Source: Tetraselmis striata | Taxonomy: Eukaryota; Chlorophyta; Chlorodendrophyceae; Chlorodendrales; Chlorodendraceae | Direction: 5' to 3' | NCBI GenBank assembly: GCA_006384855.1 | Contig: VCJN01000224.1 | Span: 62,001 to 126,000 of the forward strand | Length of the DNA: 64,000 nt | Shown here: one piece after another, positions 58,241-64,000 of the stretch | Position numbering within the stretch: position 1 is the stretch's first letter | Layout: the number at the start of each line of letters is the position of its first letter | Translations under genes and position numbers: made by a program | Notes under the pieces: model-generated | Databases searched by the model: none | The model's input: only the letters and a program-made list of their open reading frames with translations | Told to the model about the DNA's origin: nothing

Positions 58241-60059
58241 TGAGCGTGCGCCCCAGAATAGCATGGCGACGGCGTCCTTAGATGGGTGTATAGAGGCTGG
58301 AGATCAGGATTGTGCGTCACTTCGGATTGCGGTGGTTGTGTCAGAGCCTAGCTATTCACAGCAAAGCGCGGACAAGTGCCGGCTTGTGGCAGAATAGTAT
58401 CATTACCATGACTGTACCGTAGTATTACGGACTTGGAAAACATGCACACATTACTATGCTGTACTTGTGCGCGGTAACTGGTACCATGAGCTCTTGCTGG
58501 GTTTGTGTATGATGCAGTGCTTCGAAACGAATATACGCGCCGAGCTTTTGTGGTAGGGTATATATTCACAGTTGTCCGCGCCGCCCGCGCGGTTCACAAA
58601 TATGTAAACCTAATGTTCTGAGCACACGCACGACCCGCCGTGTGCAGCTTTTTGGTGAAGTATAATTACATCTATGCATGCCGGATATTACATGTGATAC
58701 ATCCGAAATATGGCTACGACGATGATATTATAATATTATACGCTGATATATATGAATTGCGAAGGAATGATTATAATAACATGCTGACATGCTGTGCTAA
58801 TGAACGCGCCTGCTGACGAGGATCCGCAGATCTCTCTCGACAGAAGCATATGTGCGTTACAGCTCCTTTCAGTCGGTCGGCATTCTTCCGCCTCCGTGGC
58901 CAGGATGGCACGACGGAACAGGTGCCGACGGCGGACGCACACGCCATTATCTAGTATAAGAAAGCGCGTTGCCAAGTTGCGTTTAGCCACCCGAAAACAT
59001 ACGAATATATAATCCATACAATGTATTTGATATATGTATGTACGTATGTATTCTTAGTTTCATCATATATGTAGATCGATGTATATACATATACATCTAT
59101 ACGCGGCGAAACTGTGACAGTCCCGCCAGACACCCGCACGAAAAACCCTCTTTGTATATAGCTTTCAGAGAAGTACGTCGGCACCCGTATTCGGTGCCGG
59201 TCGGCAAACAGTCCATCAGTCATCAAGGTATATCGAAGCTGCAGCACACGGGACGGTGTCGGAGTTGGAGGGAAGGGGGGGGGCGTGAGGTAGAGGAAGA
59301 ACTCGATCTGTTCCGACGGTTGTTGCTCTGATCCACCTCCTGTTCACATCTAGTAAATCAGTATAAAGCTTGCCGAATCGAGGTTTAAGACCGAGATCAC
59401 CCCAAGCAGGGCCTGGTCACAGAGAACCCCCCGCGCCGACCCCCACGCATCCAAACACACAGTGGAATGCGCCCTTCATGCTTCAGGCTGCCCCTGAAGT
59501 TTAGGCGAGACCTGAACGGGATGGAATGGCGGGGCGAATCTTATATGCCTGGTATATGCAAGCTGGGAGATGATCCGCCCCAGCAATCCGTAGGCCTGAG
59601 GGTCAGGGGAGTCTCACCCTGGGCCGAGCGACGGTGCGCTTACACCTGTGCAGTCAGCAACTGGGTGACAGTGTGAGCAATCTTCTGGTCGTAGGCTTGG
59701 CCGCTCGTGGTGCTGCAGGCAGTTCCACGTGGGGCACGAAGAGGGTGCACTGTGGTCGGCGCCGTGAGCGGGAAGGCTTGTGTGATTTAAAGGGGGCGGA
59801 GGAGGTTTCGACTAGTAGTAGGTAAGGCGCTTGCAGCGAGAGGGAGGCACGGCATGGGGCTGCCGTGCCTGCGCCGCCGCCTCCAGGGCCTGACCCTGGC
59901 GTGCTAGTAGGGACCCAACAGGTGGTCCGGGGCGTAGGCGTGCGGGAGCGCCTGGCGGACCAGCAGCTGCGCCGCCCTGTCCTGCAGGCAACAGTCTCCA
60001 GGTGGCGCAGCTAGGGGCTTGGGGGGAGGGGGGGGACCGGGGCTACCCATGGTGCAGCG
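58241..60059. other. Intergenic region
   Basis: 58550-59260 is AT-rich with TATATG-type simple sequence. A G run is at 59274-59284. From 59400 on it is GC-richer. Frames are short and unrecognised. TTACA at 59640-59644 (TGTAA on the minus strand) may end the transcript of the next gene, 416 bases beyond its stop. Confidence 0.45.
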
Positions 60060-63000
60060 TCATCCCATGGTGGACCTCAGCCGGGTGCTCCGTCGCACCG
60101 GCGCTGCCTCCGGCGCCTTGGCCGCACGCCTGCGCTTGGGCGCCTCCGCCGCCTCCTCCGCCGGCGCCTCCGCCTCCTGGGCCGGCTCCGCCGCAGCCCG
60201 CTTGGGCCTGCCGCGGGTGGCCTTGGCGGGCGCTGCCTCCGAGGTCTTCCGTGGCCTGCCTCGGGGGCCGCTTGACGGAGGGGGGCTGCTCCTGCGACTA
60301 TGCAGCCATGAGTGTCAGCGCAACGGCACTCGCTCATGGTGGCGGACAACGTGGGTGCCGCCAAACCAAGCAGAAGTGGGTTTGGGGGGGGGGGGGGGGG
60401 GGCACCTGATGCGCCGCCTCGGGTTCAGCCTGGACAGGTGCGTGGGCCTCCTCAGGGGATGAGCTGTCATCTGCCGCGCCCTCATCCTTGGAGGCTGGGG
60501 TCGCCGCAGCCTTGACGGGCGCTGCCTCCGAGGTCTTCCGTGGCCTGCCGCGGGGCCGCTTGACGGAGGGGGGCTGCTCCTGCGACCATGCAGCCACGAG
60601 TGTCAGCGCATCGGCACCCCCTCAGAGTCCGCGCGCGGTGAAGGGTGGAGACACAGAGAGGGAGGGCACCTGATGCGCCACCTCGGGTTCAGCCCGGACC
60701 TCCGCGGGCGTGCAGTCCTCTGCCCCGCCCTCTTCCCTGGATGCTGCAGGCGCCTCCTCCAACTCCGCCCTCTGCATCTCCTCTGCCACTCCGCCCGCCG
60801 CGGCCTCGACCCCCGTGGGGCGCTCCTCCGGCTGCGCTGCCGCTGCGGCCGCGGCTTCTACTTCCGCCGGGGCCAGGGCCAGCGACTCGGCGGCCGCTGC
60901 CTTCCCGCTGCCTTGCTGGGGGCTGGCGCCGCTGGGCGCAAGCACCTGCTCTGCCCCGGCAGCGGGCTCAGCCGCGGCCAGCGGACGTGGCGGTTGCTTG
61001 ATGGCGGAGCTGAAGTCTGCCGCCGGTGGCGCAGCGGTCTTGCTGCCAGTGTCCGGGGCTGACGGCCGGGGCCGCTGGCGTGCCCGAGGCGGGGGACATC
61101 ATGGCCTGGACGATGCGGGCGCCGCGCGATCGGTAGCGCGGAGTCGTGAGGCCCGTGGCCGGCGGCGCGCCGGAGACGGAGGACTTCACCGAGGCGCTGG
61201 GGCGTGGCGGCGGCGGCTGGCTGGCCGGCGGGCGCCCCTTCTGCACCGAGGCCAGCAACATCGCGGACCGCTGGCCCCGGCTCGTGGGCGCGGAGCCCAC
61301 GGAGACAGCGGAGCTGCGGCGGGGGAGGGAGGGCTTGGGCGTGGGGGTTGGCGTGGCGCGAGGGGCCGGCTGCAGGGCGCCGGGGGTGGGCGCCATTGCC
61401 TGCATCGACTCCTCGCCGCCATCGTCAATGTCGTGCAGCCCCGCCAAGGCGGGAGCCTCCTTAGCAGCAGCCGCGCCGTCCTCGGCGCCAGCCATGGCAT
61501 TGTCGCGCCAGGCCACGCCCTGGGAGGCCGCGACGGTCGGGGCCGGGGCCGGGGTGGGGCCGCACGCCATGCTGCGCAGCTCAGGCTGAGCCACCGGGGA
61601 GGTGGCGACGCCGCAGCTGACCTGGGGCGCTGGGGGCGGCAGCGGCGTCTGGCCACAGGCGGCGTCCAGCCCGGGCGGAGACGGGGAGGTGCCCACGCCG
61701 GCAGCAGCCACCTCCACCGCGGACTGCGCGCCCGCCTCTGCGAACGCCTTGAGCGGGGCGGGAGTCATGGCGCACCCGGCATCAGCCAGCTTGGCGGGCG
61801 GCGTCGTGGCGGTGGCAGCTTCGAGCAGTGCGGGCGGCGGCGTCATGGCGACCGCAGCCTCGACACACGCGACGCGCTCTGTCCCGCAGGCAGCGTCGAC
61901 GGGCGGCGGCGGCGGCGTGTTGCCGGCGGCGGCGGCCGCAAAGGTCTTGACAGGAGGGGGCGTCATGCAGCAGGCCGCGTTGGCGGTCGGCAGAGGGCTG
62001 GTGACGCAACCCACGCTTGCGATGGCCAGCGGGGAGCCGCAGCCGGCGTCCACCAGCGGGGGCGCCGCGTCGGCCGCTGCCAGGCGCTCCGCCTCCGCGG
62101 CCTCGTAGCTGGCCACCAGCGCCTCCAGCGCCTTGCGCTTGGCGCGCTCCTTCTTGAGGGCGTCCTTGCTCTGCGGCCCGTAGAGGGAGTTCATTCCGCA
62201 TGGGTGTCAGCAGACGGAGGGATGCCAAAGCACGTCTCCATCACGATCGCATCGCGACGAGACACGCCAGAGCCAGTGCCAGCAACGGGGTCGTCACACC
62301 GGCCCGCCCGCGCTCACCTTTGTCAGGCGCCGCTTGAGCGCAAGTGCGTTGCCCGCGGTGCGCTGCAGCTGCGCCTCCATCATCTTGGACTGCCGCAGCG
62401 CGCCGCGCGCCACGGCCCGCGCGCGCTGCCCGCCGGTGGACACCTGCCCGGCCGGGGCGGGCGTGGTGCCGCACGCGGCGTCCACCGAGTCCACCAGGTC
62501 TTGCACCTCCCGGGAGGGCGTGAAGAGCGCAGCGGGCTCCAGGGGCTCCGACCCTGGTGAGCAGGGCGTCCCGCTTTGCGGCAGCTGCGGACACACCCAG
62601 GGACACAGCCAGGCCGTCAGCAGAGGCGGCGTGTGTATGGGGACACGGAGTACTCCGTGAGGGGATGGCAGCCTCAGGCCGGGGGGCTGCCCCTACCTGG
62701 AGCAGGCGGCCCGCCACTTGCGAAAGGTCCACCACAGGCAGCGGCGACTGCGCCTGGTGGGCCGCGGGCGTGTTGTTGGGCAGGCCGGCCGCAAAGCGCA
62801 CCTGCGGGGCCGGCGGTTCGCCACATCAGCGACACCCCTGCCCCTGACCGTTCAGGTATCCATCCAAACCCATGCTGGACATCACGCGGAGATGGCCGCT
62901 ACATCGCATCACAACCTAGACTTCACATGCCAGTAAAGCTTCCATGTGATGGGCGGGGGGCACTTCACGTCGCTGTGTGTGATAGCCCCCCCCCCCCCCC

Positions 63001-64000
63001 CCCCCCCCCTTTGGTAAAAATAAAACCCGGCAATGAGTCATATGGATTGCACCCAGGTACCATAGCTCAGCTTAGTCAGAGGCAAAAGACAGGCTGCATT
63101 TGCATCGACAATGTCAGGGATGACCGCCGCCCTGTGGGCAGGGTCGCGCAGGGCAAGTGCCACGCCGGCGCTCACCCGCTTCTTGGCGGTGGAGGAGGGG
63201 GTCGTGAGGAGCTGGGAAGGCCTGTACGCCCATGCGCGCAGCGCCGGCGTGGAGTTGGCCACATCCATCGGCGGCGCCGGCGAGCTCGTCGCCCTGTCCC
63301 TGCGCGGCCTGCTCGCTGCTGCCGCGGGGGTGGCGTCCACGGCCACACCCTCTGGTGTGCCGGCCGGGACCGGGGCCGGGGCCGGGGCTGGCGTCGGCGG
63401 CTTACGGGCCGCCGCCGCCGCCGCCGCAGCTGCGTTGGCAGCCGCCGCGGCCATCTTGGCCCCGCGGGAGTTCCGCGTGCGCTGAATGGACGAGGCGCTA
63501 GGGGGCGGCCGCAGCGCCACGTTGAATGGGCGTTGCCCCTGGCCCCGGGGGCCAGGCGTGTAGAAGTGCGGCGCCTCCACGCCTCCTGGCGCCGGCCTCT
63601 TGAGCGCAGAGCGCAACTTTCCGTGGCTGCGGGTCACCCCGTGGCCGGGCGCGGTCTTCACCTCTGGCGCGGGCGTGGCTGGTGAGCCATTCGCCGCCGT
63701 TGCACCAGGCGCGCCCGCGGGACTAGGCGCCGCCTCCGGAGCAGCCTGTGCAGCGCAATCTCAGTTAATAGGCAGAGGTGGGGCTCGTATCGCGGCGAGG
63801 GCAACTGTCGCTAGAAAGGGGGCGCCGGTCGGTGGGCGGGTGGGAAACATCAGGCGCGGACCTGCTGGCTGCCTGCTGGCGAATCCTCCGCCACCTCCGG
63901 CTCCCCATCCGCCGCCATCAGCGGGTGGTCGACCGCCTGCGATGGCGGCTGGGCCTTCCGCGCGCTGAGGGAGAACAGTGGCAACTCGTCCTCGCTGGCG
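60060..64000 (-). CDS. AT-hook, coiled-coil nuclear protein, 5' end outside the window
   Basis: The gene enters from the right edge. Exons: >64000-63862, 63745-about 63080, 62801-62697, 62584-62318, 62170-60670, 60579-60406 and 60291-60060. The order is an acidic start (EDELPLFSLSARK), a basic Pro-rich region (LRSALKRPAPGG, HFYTPGPRGQGQRPFN), then a coiled coil across 62.4-62.1 kb (SKMMEAQLQRTAGNALALK, DALKKERAKRKALEALVASY). A long Ala/Pro region with a recurrent DA(A/G)CG-x-TP motif follows, and the end has AT-hooks (KRPRGRPRK; TRGRPKR) and VRRSTRLRS. AT-hooks bind the minor groove of AT-rich DNA, so a chromosomal role is inferred. No family is recognised. The exon 62170-60670 and the last exon each hold one base too many for the frame, at or near C runs. 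Confidence 0.5.
60229..60700 (-). repeat. Duplicated AT-hook exon-intron units
   Basis: The block around 60229-60330 recurs at 60517-60620 with a 288-base period, covering the exon start, the KRPRGRPRKTSEAAP coding part and the upstream intron. The exon end preceding the intron (GAxVAHQ-type, CACCTGATGCGCC on the plus strand) occurs at 60402 and again at 60667. The gene has grown by copying an exon with its splice sites. Confidence 0.85.

Overview
The window is nuclear DNA of a eukaryote, most likely a green alga (Chlorophyta). Genes are GC-rich and split by many short spliceosomal introns. Most genes end near a TGTAA hexamer-type poly(A) signal, which is typical of chlorophytes. One protein is a plant-type QCR10 and another a p25-alpha/EF-hand protein of the kind found in organisms with cilia. 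There is no operon structure, and I saw no CRISPR array, tRNA or rRNA. Most introns carry a long run of C on the sense strand, usually soon after the 5' splice site.

Layout. 0.8-5.8 kb (+): DDX51/Dbp6-type DEAD-box RNA helicase (13 exons, 600 aa, frame closed throughout). 6.5-8.9 kb (-): 255-aa protein resembling the plant Fra a 1/Mal d 1-associated family. 9.6 kb (+): intronless QCR10, a subunit of mitochondrial complex III. 10.9-14.2 kb (-): RluA/RluD-type pseudouridine synthase with a giant CT/C-rich intron. 15.7-21.6 kb (+): EF-hand protein with two p25-alpha domains and an 82-residue tandem repeat. 22.1-23.3 kb: a foldback DNA element. 24.3-26.6 kb (-): GT29 sialyltransferase-like enzyme. 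27.6-40.9 kb: a repeat-rich block. It holds a decayed LINE split by a 5.8-kb element with terminal inverted repeats and by a second, 5'-truncated LINE with a target-site duplication. Another truncated LINE with its own duplication lies at 27.6 kb. 41.6-50.9 kb (+): a TIR-transmembrane-coiled coil-WD40-Cys-rich/WSC-like protein, the most striking gene here. 52.7-53.8 kb: a MITE with a TA duplication beside a LINE tail. 54.4-58.1 kb (+): an amidinotransferase/citrulline-hydrolase (CtlX-like) domain behind a mitochondrial-type presequence. 60.1-64.0 kb (-): an AT-hook, coiled-coil protein that runs off the right edge.

The genes do not form one pathway. They cover ribosome biogenesis (DDX51), organelle RNA modification, respiration (QCR10), cytoskeleton or cilium (p25-alpha), Golgi glycosylation (GT29), probable innate-immune-type signalling (TIR-WD40), guanidino-compound metabolism and chromatin. 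Several exons are off by a single base, some at or beside a homopolymer, so some gene models are broken either biologically or by assembly error. Exon borders were deduced by hand from GT/GC-AG signals, phase and family similarity. No search was run.
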